Of a DNA stretch of 64,000 bases, positions 12,901 through 27,000 are shown one piece after another. Each line of letters begins with the position of its first letter. Position 1 is the stretch's first letter. Source of the stretch: Eudromia elegans (Eukaryota > Chordata > Aves > Tinamiformes > Tinamidae); NCBI GenBank assembly GCA_003342815.1, contig PTEX01000012.1, forward strand, positions 433,192 through 497,191, read 5' to 3'. The notes beneath the pieces are model-generated. The model had not been told where the DNA came from. It worked only from the letters and a program-made list of their open reading frames with translations, and made no database searches. Both the position numbers and the translations under genes were made by a program.

Positions 12901-15883
12901 AAGCAATGTGAATGCCTCCTACTCCTACTTCTCCCCATATCTGGCTTCCCCAGCTGAGCTGTGCTCCTGCTTTGCACTTTTGCCACAGGGACTTTCAATA
13001 TTCACCCCAGCTGGACACCCACTGGACTGTCCTGTAGCTTGAGAGATGAAGTCCTGCTGAGGAGGGGAAATCCCACCTCTGTTGGATTATTCTAGGAAAA
13101 AAAAAATGTAGGCTATGTTATATCAACTAAAGAGGACCAAAACAGGCATAAATATTTGCACTCCACTCAGGTGGTGTTCATGATGTGTGAAGGTGTCTTA
13201 GTTACTTCTTGTCCCTCTAAGAGTGAACTGCCATGGCTTGTCGCTTATGTTGCTTCTAGTCTTCCAATCTGGGTAACTACATTGCATACAAAACTCTTAG
13301 CAGTTCGGTGCCATAGCTGCTTGCTTGTACATATCCATGATACTCTCTTTGATATTATTGAAGTGTTATCACTAAAGAATATACACCAAATGAAAGATAT
13401 CTGTTCAGACTGTCTACAAAGCTTTCGGTAGAGCAGAACCTTATTTGTACAGTTTGCTTATCTGTTTCGCCAGAAAATCTGTATGGTCTGTAGGAAATAG
13501 AGATAAGAATGACTGGATTCTAATCATTTCATTTTTATGGTTGACTAATTTTTTTCATTGAATTTTGTGAAAACATAATCTTATACTTTATTACACATCA
13601 AGAAACCCACATTGACTATCAGTGATCACGTTACAAGGATCTTTTTTCCTGTATCTGACAGCATAGTTTCATGATGTCTATTGAAACCTTTACCTTAATA
13701 TCAGATTAAGCCAAAATTTGTCCACATACTATTGGGAAAGAAATGGGGATGAGTGACTGAGCAAATAAACCTTGTCTCCTTTAGAAATCAGATTAAAATA
13801 ACTCCATACTTCTATCATAGGCATGGGTAAATTTTATATTTAGATTATGTTTTATAGAGCTTTTTGGTGGAGAATTTAATTCTCATATTATAATTTGTTT
13901 CGTCTTGCAGCATCTTCAGTTGCCATCCCATTTTATTGCAACTTTCTGGAAAGAAAAGGATATACACAGTATTAAAATACTGTCTTTGTCAGAAGCGCCA
14001 ATGATTTGTAATGACGGGAAGTCCTGCGGAGCTGAACTCTAGAGTGAATTAAACCCTGGAAGCCTGACTGTGTTTTATTGCTGAGCCATCAGGTGTGAAT
14101 ATTTGCCTGGCTGCAAGAGCCCTCATCTGTTACTGCTGGCTGCACAGCTGCTCCCCACAGCTACTGGCTGGCCATGCTGACAATAAATTTGAGGTAAGGA
14201 AAGAGCATGAGGCTGAACTGGCGTCCCAAAATATTTAGGCTTGTAACCCCCCCAAATATTTGGTCATGTGCACCCTGAAGTATTTCAGCTATAACTGTTT
14301 ATGATTGCTTTTGGATATGGGCAGCACTGTGAAGAGAATGTAAGGCAAAACATTTGAGGGGCTGTTTATTCTGTTGTCTGTAGCTATGGCTGTCACAGTT
14401 TGAATTAGCTCTTTTCGTCCATGACAACTATTATCTCTGAGCCAAAGTGTTTTGAAAAACATAATGGTTCCTCTGAAAACTTGGTTGAAGTCGTTCTCGG
14501 GTTCAGGAGTGTGTTAGCATGGAAAGAGCAATGACAGTATTTACCCGGAAGGAAGGAAGATCAAATTCAAAGCACTTAACTGCCTGGTTCTATCGGGGCA
14601 GCTGAATTGGGCTTTTTTTCTTTGTTGTCCAAGGTGAGAAACAAATTTGTCTATTCCAATAGGTCTCCTGTGGTTTGTTTTCTTCATCTTAGATTGAAAG
14701 GAGATACTGATTTTATTCGCACTGGAAGAGACATTGAAACCTCAGTGTTTCATGAGTTGGAATTACTGCCTTTCGGCCAGCCCCAATATGACCTCTCACA
14801 AGGGTAGTTATTGTGATGCCATTTGATAGATTTCTGGTAAATCCACACAAAAGTCCAACAGGCACGACATTAAAAAGTAGCTTCAGATACAGCAAGCTTT
14901 TCAAAGTCCAGTATCTTCTCTTGTTCAGAGCTAGAAGATATAGACTTGTTACAATATTTTTTCTGACCAGAAGGAAATGGAGAAGATATACTAGTCTAGG
15001 CATACAGGAAAGATCTACTTAACTAACAATGAAAATAAAAAGATAAAATATTAGGAGTTTTTCATTGCTGATGGGTGGTCAGCAGAGCTGGCTGATAAAT
15101 CTTTAGTACTACTGTATGGGCCAAACAAATCAGAGGCCCAACACAAAAGCAAAGGTCACTGATTTAACCAATAGCTCTCATATCAACCTGCCAGACCCCA
15201 GTTACTTGGAGGCTACTGTTGTGCACTCAGCTGCTTAAGGAGAGGCTCTAGGCAGTTGACCTCTGCCTACAGAGCAGCTCTGCATACACCACAAATCTTT
15301 CTGCAGTCTGTGTGGTCAGTGGCTGAGCTTGTCACACAGTATATAGGGGAATGTTCACCACAGTCAAGCATCCAAAATTCCACATCCATTGAATGTGACC
15401 GCATGGAATAATTCTTACTGTTGTTTTTTCTGCTGAGTAAGAGATCTTTGTGGTTTGTGATATAGATGCTACTTCATGTCCTCCTCTCATCAAGAAGCAT
15501 TAATACATCTGGTAGGACACCCAAGCTACAGACTGCCTGCCAAGAACTGGGTCACAGGCAGTCTATCCAGCTATATTATTTGGAAAAGCACAGTGCAGTA
15601 TTGGCAGAAAAAGTATTTAAGAAGAATGTCAAGCCTTTTTAATAATGTTTGACCTAGTCATCTTCATTTTATGTGAACAAACACCAGACATAAAGGGAAA
15701 GGAACAGCAAACAGGACTGCAGTCATAAAAGATACTTTTTTTTGCGGGCTTCCTCCTTGGAACGGAATTGGCAGTTAGACACAATGCAGTGTTTCTAGTC
15801 TAAAACACAGAGGCTACGGCCGTGTTGCTGCTGCTTGTTTTCTTTTTTTTTTAACTACCATCTGCTCTTAAATTATTGTGGGT

Positions 15884-15888
<5 letters not shown>

Positions 15889-15914
<26 letters not shown>
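15889..15914. repeat. (CT)13 microsatellite
   Basis: Thirteen uninterrupted CT units, preceded by a T-rich stretch. Likely length-polymorphic. Confidence 0.9.
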
Positions 15915-15919
<5 letters not shown>

Positions 15920-16091
15920 TCTATTTTTCCCTTGAAGCCAAGAACTGCTTCTGTTCCATTTAAACTAAAAGGAAATATTCTCCATTATCCATGCTAAATG
16001 ACACTGAGACTTCACATAGCACATAGCAGCATCAGCACTCAGTCACAGAACAGTGCGGATAAATAAATAGGAGAGTGACTGGTTCGTGATC

Positions 16092-16113
16092 AAAAAAAAA
16101 AAAAAAAAAAAAA
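16092..16113. repeat. A22 homopolymer
   Basis: Twenty-two consecutive A residues. CR1 elements do not end in poly(A), and no retroposed gene is recognisable upstream, so it is treated as a simple repeat. Confidence 0.85.
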
Positions 16114-16651
16114 GCCATAAATGTCTTTTTTGCTTAGTGGCCCCCTTGTAAAAATCGTATCTATTCTGTGTTAAATATACTTTCATTAACTAGATTATTT
16201 CCATTTGACTGACTATAGCTGCTTGAAAAGCACTTGCTGGTTATATTGGTTTGTTAGATGTTAAAAAGCTAAATTATATTCTATTCTAGACATAGCTATG
16301 GGTCACAGCATGCAGTGTGTGTGCTTCATTGAATTCTTTTTGCTGTAAAGTGTATGAGTACTGAAATTTAATTTCTTAAGAAATTTCTACATCTCTCTAC
16401 ACAATCTGAGAAATCTTGTTTATGCCTTTGCTGTTTCTTCCTACAAGTGGAAAGGATAGACAGTATAAAGTAAACCTTGAGGCCTTTTCTTTTGTTTTAT
16501 TTCTATTATCAAGTTTCCTGTGATCTCTTCAGAGAGATGAATTTTTGAAACAATAAGGGCTAAGTTGGATCATTTTCAAGACAAAGTGAGACTTGACCTG
16601 ATCTAGTGCTGATGTCCCATTTTGAGATGGGATCTTGACTAGATGAACCCT

Positions 16652-17019
16652 CAATAGAAGAGAAGGCTGAGAGGGGACCTCATCAGTGTATACAAGTATC
16701 TCAAGGGAGGGAGTGAAGAGGACGGGGCCAGCCTCTTCTCAGTGGTAGCCAGCAATAGGACTAGAGGAAAAGGCCTCAAATTGAAGCTCCAAAAGTTCCA
16801 CAGGAACTTGAGGAAGAATTTCTTAACAGTGAGGGTGACAGAGCCCTGGAACAGGCTGCCCAGAGAGGTGGTGGAGTCTCCTTCTCTGGAGATCTTCCAA
16901 ACCCGCTTGGACATCACCCTGTGCCACATGCTCTAGGAGACCCTGCGTGTGCAGGGGGGCTGGACTAGATGACCTCTACAGGTCCCTTCCAACCTTAAGC
17001 ATTCTATGATTCTATGATT
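16652..17019 (+). mobile_element. CR1 LINE 3' fragment with intact 3' terminus
   Basis: Sense-strand CR1 fragment. The C-terminal end of the CR1 ORF2 protein is readable at 16742-16936 (RVTEPWNRLPREVVESPSLE), closing with a TAG near 16936. The 3' untranslated end follows, with GGTCCCTTCCAACCTT and two copies of the ATTCTATG terminal octamer at 17001-17016, the hallmark of CR1 3' ends. The element is severely 5'-truncated, lacking the endonuclease and reverse transcriptase, and cannot mobilise itself. Its intact 3' end and readable frame suggest it is younger than the fragments at 34333 and 40056. Confidence 0.95.
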
Positions 17020-19657
17020 TCTTGTAACCTACATTTCTGTCCTTTTTTTTTTTTTTCAGAGTACAAAATATGTCCTGATGACTCTCTATGATATATACAT
17101 TGACAATTAGGTGAGATGAATATGAGATCTAATCTTAAGCTTCTTCTATGAACAGTTTGCTCTACTTTGATTATAAAGAATTATTCCTGATAGTCAATGC
17201 CAACTGGAAACAAAGTCTTCAATAGCATAAATATTGATTAGTAAAGTGTGTTAATACCTAAAAGTAAAAATCCTAAGGGCTGTCTCTAGTTGGACCAATT
17301 TAGGGCAATCTGAGAAAGGCATTTAAGTTGGATGACCGATCTGTTTTCATTAATGTAAATGAAGCTTCACAACTAACTAAAACTCCATGTCGAACATGTA
17401 GAGATCTAAATACAAGCGTACAAGTGATGGATCATGATTCTGATACCTAGCAGGTCAATGATTTTATAAAGAATTTTCTGCCTCCTTTTTTTTGCCTTTT
17501 TCAGTTACCAGGTAAGCAAAGATTGGACTAAAGTTTCAGCTGTTTAAAGGAAAAAGATTTTTCTTAAGAAGAAGAGATTTATCTGCTCTTTTTGTTAAAA
17601 ATATTTGGGCATGGAATTTCTTTTTTTTTTTGTAACATATTTTTAGGCTTTAATGACATAGTGGTTTCTGTAACTTTTTGTTTCATAATAAATGAAGTCA
17701 TTTTAAGCTATCATTAAAAACACAAACATTTATGACAAACTAAACTTTTTTTTCTTGCAGAATTTTTCAATAATGTGTGTGATCTTACTGAGTAGGAACA
17801 AGGGTGTGGGGTATGTGCTTTGGTAATGAGTGTGTTCAAATGAGGAGATAAATAGAATTATATATTTGTATCTAATAGAAATATCAGTAATTACTCAAAT
17901 ATTTGATCAGTTTTACAGTTCCAGTACATAAAATTACTTGTGGTGGAGGGCCAGGGGTTTGTTTGGTTGATTTTTGTTTTTAATCTGTGCGTTTAACTAT
18001 CCTGTTATCCATAACCTTCTCCAACTCCTCTCCCATGCTCAGGTGTAGCATAAATCCTTTTTCAGGAGCTTGCACTGTCAGCCGCCCTGTTATCCGAACA
18101 TTTGCAATGTCAAAAGTGAACTCCCTGATAAACTGATAAACTCTATGGTGTTTATGCCTCTTCTCCCTTTTGTGTTCTAGAAAATTGTGTTTGCCACAGG
18201 GTGTTCTTTAGGAGAAAGAATGAGAAACGTTCTGGTTATGATAAAATGTACTCTGTCGATTAAAGGGGGCTGGCAGCGCCTCCTAAGTGTGGTCGAACTC
18301 TGGATTCATTTAATCTCGGAAAGCTCATTCCATATTTGCTTTCTGCAATCACATGCTGAGGACTAGATCCCCAGCTGGTTTAAGTCATGAGAGCTTCACC
18401 GACAACAACTCTGTGTTACCCAGGATAATCTCTGTGTTACAACACTCTGGCACATAAAAACCTAGACAGCACTGTAGTTTCCAGCCCCGAACTGGCTCAC
18501 ACAGCGCTGGCTTAAGTGTCCCTGCCCTGTACCCTGCTGTGTATCTGATGTCACTTCAGGTGCTGGGCCATGCAAACATGTGAGACATGAGAGCTGAAGC
18601 AGTCTGGTCACTGTGATGCCCAAGTTACTCGGCCTTCCCGATATGGCTATGCTAGAGAGAGCCCAGACAACCGAGTAGCAATGCAGCGGAGACCAGGCCA
18701 ACACAAAATCTAAATTTCAGGTATAAACATAGTCAGCCTGCTCCAAAACCCAACCAATCTATGTAGCCTGTATATAATTTGTTGATATATAATGGAGACT
18801 GACATCTTTGTTGGTTTGCAGGAACCAGGGATCCAGACCCAGGGCTTTGGATGTAGCTGTGTTCACCGCCTTCTCTGCAGTTCAGTTAGTACCACCCTTC
18901 ATAATCAGAAGATGGATTTTTAATAACTTTGAGAAAATGCTTTTCAAATTTATCATGGAAAGCCTGACAGAAGAGAAGAAAACAGAAATTAAAAGATGCA
19001 GTTGCATAAACATATGATTCTAGAGGCCAATGAAGAAATTCTGTAGATCCAGGCTACAGTGGCAAGGATGAAGAGAAATTCTTCTTCTGCGCCTGACCAC
19101 TGTGAATTTTTAGACAGAGAGGCTCTTTTAGACTGTTTAGGGGAGTAATGGAATGGAATGATGTTTAAGGGAATATGTCATTTTCTTTTTGACTTTAGCC
19201 AAAATTTTGTGTCTTACAGATAGAAGTATGTGTAGTGTTTGGTTCTTATCCATTTATTAATTACATCTCTTTCCTTTGTTTTCTCCATTATTCATTTATT
19301 TTTGCTCTTTTTGACTTTTTCTGTAAAGTAGATAGATCTGTTGTGTTGTCTTTCAACTTCCTGGAGGTCATCCTTTCATACTGCTTAATAAAAATAGCCT
19401 CTGCCTACCTATGGCTTAGTGTTCCTGAGATGGGACATGGATTCCTGAAAAGGAGTTAATAAGAGGCTAAAGGGGATCCAAAAGGGGCTACAACTGAAAC
19501 TCAGAAAACACTAAAGTTGATTGCTTTAATTTGAGAGAAAACCGTATCTGTTTCCAAGTTAATGCTATTTTTGACATGCTACGAAGTACCTGAAGAGATG
19601 TAGCACTTTACATACAAAAATTGCAATCCAAAGGAAGACAGCAATAATTTAGCTCAG

Positions 19658-19682
19658 AAAAAAAAAAAAAAAAAAAAAAAAA
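19658..19682. repeat. A25 homopolymer
   Basis: Twenty-five consecutive A residues. No recognisable retroposed sequence lies immediately 5' of it. Confidence 0.85.
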
Positions 19683-22171
19683 GAGGTTCTATTTCTCTCT
19701 ATTTCTCATTGAATTGGCAGAGAAGCTCTCCCATATCCTCAGAAAAAAAATGGAAACAGATGAAGAAGTCTTGCACAGTCCATTCTCTAGAAGGAAGAAG
19801 ATCGTATTTCTCACATCTGTTACCAACATGGTTCATCTGTTCTGTTCCCATCAGAGGGATACTCAGGCTATCTATGATTTGAGGTTTTGCCATTTTAGGA
19901 GACATATTTCTCATCTTGTTATGTCTTCTGTTAATTTTATAGCAGTTTGATGTTATGAAATAATTCCTCCTTTTCTGTCAGCAGTACAAGGTCACTCTAT
20001 CACAATAACATAATACATCACCAGCTTGCATGCTGTAGCCATTTTCCCTTTTTTTTTTCTGATAATATTTAGCAACTCACCTTAATTTTCTGCTTTTCTA
20101 TGGGCAGTCTATCCAATGGTAATGTCAAAAATATCAGCATATTATAGTGATATATTAGGCTTAGGAAAAAAAAATAATAATTCTAGGATCTGAAAGTATG
20201 TTTCACTTCTAAGGAAGAATTTCAATTTTGTGAATTATAAATAGTTGTGTAATAGAAATCACCTAAGCAGGTTGTTAGTTTGTCAACTTGACAGCGTGTC
20301 GCAAGGATGGAGATAAACAGGTTGACAGGCCTTACTGTCTGAATGCCATACAGGCAAAAAATCAAGGAAGAAACTAAGGGACTACAGCACAATTGTAGTG
20401 CCATGAATAATAATAAAATGTATAAATTGCCAGGTGAAACACTTCTGAAATATAAAACTCTCTGACATACCCACCAAAGATCTATCTTTCTATACCTAAA
20501 GTTTTTGAAACAGGAGATATATTGAGTCTTATAAATTCTGGAGAAAGAAATTGACAGAATAAGTCTCTATATGTCCTTAACTTTTTCATATTCTAATCTA
20601 ACGTTAGTATTGACTCATACTACAACAAAAGTTTTAGAGCACAGAATAAGATTTAATTATAATGTATAAAGCTGTGATTAGCAAAGACTTGGAAAGACTT
20701 GTTTAAAAATTAAATAGTCAACAGTGAAATATGTCACTTACAGGAATGATTTAGAAAGATACTACATGATATGGATGCAGAAAATCTGTGGGATGATAGA
20801 AAGTAGTTACAAACACAATATTTTTTCTGTGTATATTACTTGGTACATGAGTGAATGACAGTGGATAAGTACAGAGAAGCAACTACAGCAGCTACCTTAG
20901 GAAACACAGAAATACATAGAACCGAAATCTAAACTGAATATAGAATAATGTAAAATAAGGAATGTGTTTTATTATTATTAAGGTTGAGTTAAAGGCAGTT
21001 TGTAATAATGTGACAGTCATCTGAGAGACAACACACAATGAGATGTGTCAAAGACCAAAAGTGAAAGAAGAGCAGAAGAGAAAGTAAAGAGAGAGAATCT
21101 GTCATTTTCTGCTCTATTGACATACTCTCTTACTCAGGTAAAGCCTAAATTTGGGGTAAATTTGGGATATCTCTAAGATATACTGAGAGACTGAAGATTG
21201 GAAAGGAGGTTTTCAGTGAATCCCCTGAGAAATGTAGACCATGAGAACAACAGAAGAACTCACTCCTCCCCAGATAGATGTTACAGACACACACATCTTT
21301 GAATAAGATACACAGAGGCAGAAATTTAGACAGCTAGTAAGGAAATAGCACCTTGTCTGAGCCATCTACATAGCCAGAAAGAAGAAGTGGGAGCAGTAGC
21401 CACTGCACAATGATTTTCATGTAATTTGTTAGATTAATATATAGCATTTGCTTCTGCTTCCACAGAAGGGGGAAAATGTGTCCGTTTCAAGGTAAAGAAA
21501 CACTGGGGCTTTTGATTCCAAACCAGAACAGAACTTAGGGTCTAAAACTCTTTTTATTCTTCCTAGCGACTAACAAAAAGCTGAGATCCTTAGTTTGTAT
21601 CTTAGTTTTTGGACGTCAAATGGATTTTTAATTATAATCTTCTTTCTACTATGATTAGCCTTGTTAGCAGATGTTTTTGCTCAAGAATCAAGAATATTGG
21701 AAACCAGTATGTTTCTCAAACTAGCTATGTTTTTCCTCAAAGAGAATTCTGATCTAATTGGCACGTATATTAAAAGGATTTCCTGTTCTAAATATACTAA
21801 TTTCCTCAACTGTTGTGACTATGTGTAACATATGTCTCCAAAAGCAGGGTATCCACAATGCTCCACAATTCATGCTGTGAAAGCTCAAAGATCTCACACA
21901 GTTTTAAAAATTTTATCCTTAATTTCTACGTTGAGTGGGATGCAAGACCATTTATGACTTTTTATGAAACGTACAATATTTTGCAGGATCAGGCCTTTGA
22001 GGCCACAAAAAAGTATTCACAATGTGATTTTCTGGATTTTGTCATTTGATTTGTCATAGAACTGGCTCGACAATTGAAAGAATTTCCAGAACATCTGGAA
22101 GATATCACATTTCACATCTCATAGTGACGGTACCTACTAGATTTAGGTAGGAAAATTCCAGAGCGTGTATC

Positions 22172-22189
22172 TTTATTTATTTATTTATT
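22172..22189. repeat. (TTTA)n short microsatellite
   Basis: About four and a half tetranucleotide units in AT-rich surroundings. Confidence 0.7.
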
Positions 22190-24008
22190 CTTACGCTCGT
22201 CCTGTTGGAAAGAAGCTTATATACATGTTCTAAGTTCTTAAAAATGTAGAAAAATCTAAACAGGTCTGGATAAGGGTTTAATAGAAGGATTTAGAAGAGA
22301 TTATGACAGCCTTGGGCATGTCATAAATGGCTCAGTTTGTGTATTGTAGAACAGATACAAGGTGAAAGAACCAAGATTTGCAAGCAAACTTGAGTTTTAA
22401 CAAGAAGTATTAAGTGGAATATAAAATATTACATCCATATGCTAAAGAAACCACATGTCGAACAGAAGGAATGGTAGACTATCAAAGCAATGACTTAAAA
22501 TTTGTTGGGTTTGGCAAAGCATGTCATAATCAGTACAGTAAACAGAGCACTTGAATGCTTAAATAACCTTGAAGAAATGTTGTAACTGCAAACAATATTT
22601 ACCAGTCCTCTTGATTTGAAAAAAAAAAAGAGAGATCAATTCTGTCAGGCAGTATTATGTTTTACTTCTAAAAATTGAGAGTACTCAGCATCACTGCATT
22701 TTGTTTCTAGAGAAAATATCTCTCTTGAGAAAACACTACTACTTATTAAATACTGTATGAAAAATATCCACGCTTTGTGAGTAGTAAGCAAAAACTAGGA
22801 AAGCACATACAGCAATAAGTTCCTAAAGAATGAAAGTGCTATGTTTTACTTTACAGTATTATTTCCCTTAAAAAAAAATCATATATTATTTATAGAACTG
22901 ACTTACTCCAAACCAAATTAGATGATTTTCCATATTTTTAGAACTTTTGAAGATACAATCCGATCTTCAAGATGAAGATACCATCTCCCCTTCCCTCCTT
23001 TATTGCAATATGCTGCACTAAGCCTATGCTATTTGGAGACAAAAGTTTAATTTATGTCTTCTTTTGCTTTAGTATGCAATGAAACAAATATCACTCATAG
23101 CTTTCAAAGAAATGCTACCAAAAAAAAAAAAAATAGAGGTTACTTTAAAAGTTTCCACAGCGTCTCATCTTTTATACCAGCAGTCTGTCTCAAGGAATTG
23201 TTACTAGCATTTACAAGCAGATATTACATCTCAGGCACAGCACAGCAGTCCTACAAACTGTACCATGTAGACTGTATTCTATATCCTTAAAGCCAGCAAC
23301 TCTCTGAGAGGCCATATACTGAGGATGTTCTTTTCATGGCTTCTGAGGAATCCAATGCTCACGTTGCAGCAGTTCACACCTGCTGAACTTGCAAGCTGTT
23401 TATCCATGCGTGTCCATGCATTAAGATAACAAGTCACACAGGAATCAGCCAACAATAACATGTCCTCAATACTGTCTATCGATCAGTTTTCTATAGATCA
23501 TTCCATGGTAAATCACAGTGACTGTGAAAAATAGAGCTGTTGATGAAATCCCAGTATCTCTTGCGGTTTCACAGAAATGAGTCAGCACTGGGGCTCAGCT
23601 CCAAACGTCCAGAGCGTCTGTGCTCCACCACATCAGACAAGAGGCAGTTCCAGACAGGAAGACCTTGATTGTGATCTAGTCTTTGTTTTCAGCTGGAATA
23701 GAAATAGATCCGCACTGTGGATGTTTTGATTTCGAAGGGCCAGGACACTTCCTGGCGCTTCCTTGTGCACAGGGGGAAGGGCACATCTTGTGAATTTCTC
23801 CTGTATGATCCTCTCACGAGGCCTAATTCAACTCTGAACATTTGGGCTCACCGTAGCCTGAAAGAAAAGTGTCCAAAAAGAGTATGACGTGTATTTTGTG
23901 AAACGTGACCACTAGTCGCTATTGGTTCTGTTTGCAGAGCTGATGCTTCAAGACATTTTATGAAGTAGACTTTATTCGTGGGAGAAAGTATATATGTGTG
24001 TGGTTTTA

Positions 24009-24041
24009 GGTATCTTTATCCACAAAAGGATAAAGATATCC
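24009..24041. repeat. Inverted repeat with GATA-type motifs
   Basis: TATCTTTATCC at 24011-24021 is the exact reverse complement of GGATAAAGATA at 24028-24038, with a six-base spacer ACAAAA. Flanking GG and TCC extend the pairing imperfectly. Each arm contains GATA-like cores (TATC/GATA). It could be a cruciform-prone site or a pair of opposed GATA-factor sites; neither is shown. Confidence 0.55.
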
Positions 24042-27000
24042 TCTTGAAAGGAGAGGGACCACATATAAGAGTGGATTCTCTTGGAAGTATTTAATCTATG
24101 AAAACATAGTAATTTTTTTTTTTAAAAAAGATGGTAGTCGTTCATTGTAAGCCCTACAGATGCCATCTTCAGGAATAGTTTTACTTACCCAGAGAGGGGG
24201 TGTGTGTATGCGAATAACAAGGTGGTAGGAAGCTTGTAACTGCTTCTGCTTTAGCAGAAAAGTGACCCTCCTTAGCTATAGCAAATTTTGTGGCAGTCAC
24301 CCCAGTCAGCCATGCTGTGAGAATAAAAATAACTATTTGAGCAATTTTCTACCGAAATGCAATCTTTTCAACAAACCTTAATGTTTATTTTTTCCCTTTT
24401 TCACATCAAATTCTAGGCAGAAACTACTGTGGCACCCTCTGCTAGGGCCTCATCTACATTTTCAGCACAGAGAACTACATTAGCAAATGTTCAGTGCAGA
24501 AGATCTCTGCTCTGCCTGTTGCTCCTGCCGGGGCAGATGGCCTTCTTCATCACTCCTGAGGAGAATGAGGAGGAAGAAGGAAAGGGCTGCTTGATTAGGG
24601 AAGGTGGGGAGGAAAGGAAGGCAAGAGGCAGAAGAAAGAGTTTCAGCTTTTAAAGCATTTCAAATAAGATTAAAGTTTCAGTTCAATAGCTGGAGCACAG
24701 TTTTTTTTCTTCCAAATTGAAATTGTCAAGTGTGTAATGAAGACTAATTGCATATTTTCAATATTAAAAATATTCAATTTTACCTGTACACTAGAATCTG
24801 GATTTTCTAAAGCATAATACCGCTTGGGGGGATTTTAGCAGTGATTGTTTAATGAGAGTGACTCGTAATGGATGTACAGTGACTGCAAAAATCTTCTCTC
24901 AGCTTCCACTGTTCATTTTCTTTCTCCTTTGCATCACTGTAATAGTCTTGGCTTGCTTCAGTTATTGTTAATGGCAGTATCATTGCTGGCAGAGGATGAT
25001 TAGGAAGACTTGGATCTTAAAGGAAGGAAACTCCCTGCAATCTCGTTACTCATTATAATTTACATTATCTGACATTTTCAGCCTGTAATATTACGTTAAA
25101 GTATATGAAGTTTGTTGAAGGGGAAAGGCTCACCTCCCAAAAGGTAGATCTTTTGTTTAGCAAGGCTGCCCTGAAACCTCTTCTGTTTCTAGATTCCTAG
25201 ACCAAGGGCCAAACCATAGCATGGCATAGGGCTGCCTGGGAAGGTAGAAGATCATTTCTGCCTTCTGCTTCACTATGGAATGGCCCATTCTGGGACCCAA
25301 GGTACTAGATGATGTAGATGTAAACAAAAGGATTTTATGACATTCAGTTTTATGCCCATAGATATGCTGAGAAATCCCCACGTTCTCCTTGCCATATCAG
25401 TGCCACGAAGGCTGAATGCAGAACCAGAATCAATTTGAAATATTCAGCTATTTTTTTGTTGTACTTTGAGTAAAGGTCCACAAAATTCATCTGGAAACTC
25501 ATGTCCAAGTCTGAGTCAGACAGTGAAGCCAGAGACAAACAGAGCATTCAGCATGGCGCATTACTATGAGCATTCAAAGGGAAGCTCTTCCTCAGTTTAT
25601 CCGTTCTGAGGTCACTTATGTTTTCTGTAAGGCTTTTAGATGCTAGTCTGGTGCTGGCTTTTAGCCACGGATATTGCTGGCGCCAGAGAGACTCATCTTT
25701 TTATCAGCCTAGCCTCTGTTCCGTGAACATTTAATTGTTTGTGGGATATTCTTAGAACACAGAAATTATAGATCTTTGTGACTTTCCAGATTAATTAATT
25801 CATTTGATTTGTTTTCTCTAATACTACAAGAAGTTTCAGCTGTATATTTATTTGGAAGGGCTTGCTCTATAGAGAAATGTGAAGAAAAACAAATGTTTTT
25901 GTTCCCTTTAGGTTAGCTGGCTGCAGTGCACATGGAGAATCCACAGCACATGGAGCTGCAGAAGAGAAGCCAGTATAAATGTTTGCGTTACGCTGCTCAA
26001 TAAGTACTGCTAGGGGCATAGTTTGTTCCTGGGGGAAACTGTTGAGCTCTGCTTTCAGCGTCAGCCATGTGGTTTTCTGGTTTCCAGACTGGGTGTCTTC
26101 GTTGGCCTTAGTGTCCAGAGGCCACGACTAAGAGCAGGGTATCACCTCAGTGCATGCAGAATGCAGGCGGCGCGTTTATACTGATGCACGTGCCTCTCAA
26201 GGAAGGACAGGGCTGTGATTCTGTTCCCTGGAAAGCAGGGAGGCTCAGCTGACTGTATCCAGAGTGTCCTCATGATTTGGACCTATGATATGATGGTCTT
26301 TACACTAAAAGGGGCAGAGAATAACACACACGTTCTGCTCTCCAGAGAATCATATATGGCTCCCTGTGTGGGATGGGAGAGGCATGAGAGAGATGTAACA
26401 TAGTAAGGTAGCCCTAGTCTAGGCCCCTATAATTCCTATTTTATTCCATATAATTTAGGTGTTGAGATTCCTCTCCACTGGCCGCATAGGAAGCAGTGAC
26501 TGGCAGCCTTGGAGAGAGGAGAGATTCAGAACCACTTGCTGCTCTCCTGAGAGGAGATGTCATCGCAGCAGCGATGACAGCTAAGGCTAACGCCTCACGA
26601 CTCAGATAGCTGATGGTAGCAGAGGCAATGTGGTGCATTGCCCAACGTCATGTAGGCAAGCCTGTGGCCGGCCGGAAACTTGTCCTGTGGTCTCCTGAAT
26701 CTGGCTGCAGAGTTGTCACAACAAGCAGCAGCACGGATCTAACTGACAGGGACTGTACAGCCTGTGGACATAAACCGTGATGTGGGAGACTGGGCCACAT
26801 CATCTAGTGTAAATAATGGAGAGGGGAAAGGAAAACAGGGATACATATCTCACTCCTTCCTTGAATATCTGCATCTGACCACATGGTGACATTTTTCTCA
26901 ACGTAATGTTTAAGTGCACTGATGGTACACATGGACATTCAACAGTACTACAAATTTCTTCAGTATATAGAGATCTTTGGGTTTAGTTTTTATTTGCAAG

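Larger units (their letters stand above)
4993..16651. other. Intergenic, no gene seen; scattered simple repeats
   Basis: About 11.7 kb without a supported gene. Contents noticed: an AT dinucleotide-rich patch at 5748-5803, T tracts at 5987-6012 and near 6259, an eight-base inverted repeat at 9957-9977, a (CT)13 run at 15889-15914 and an A22 run at 16092-16113. The open frames are short and lack splice context or recognisable protein similarity. Confidence 0.55.

Noticed and set aside
16092-19682. A22 and A25 runs as tails of retroposed genes
   Set aside because: No gene-like sequence or target-site duplication was recognisable next to either run, and CR1 elements do not create poly(A) tails.
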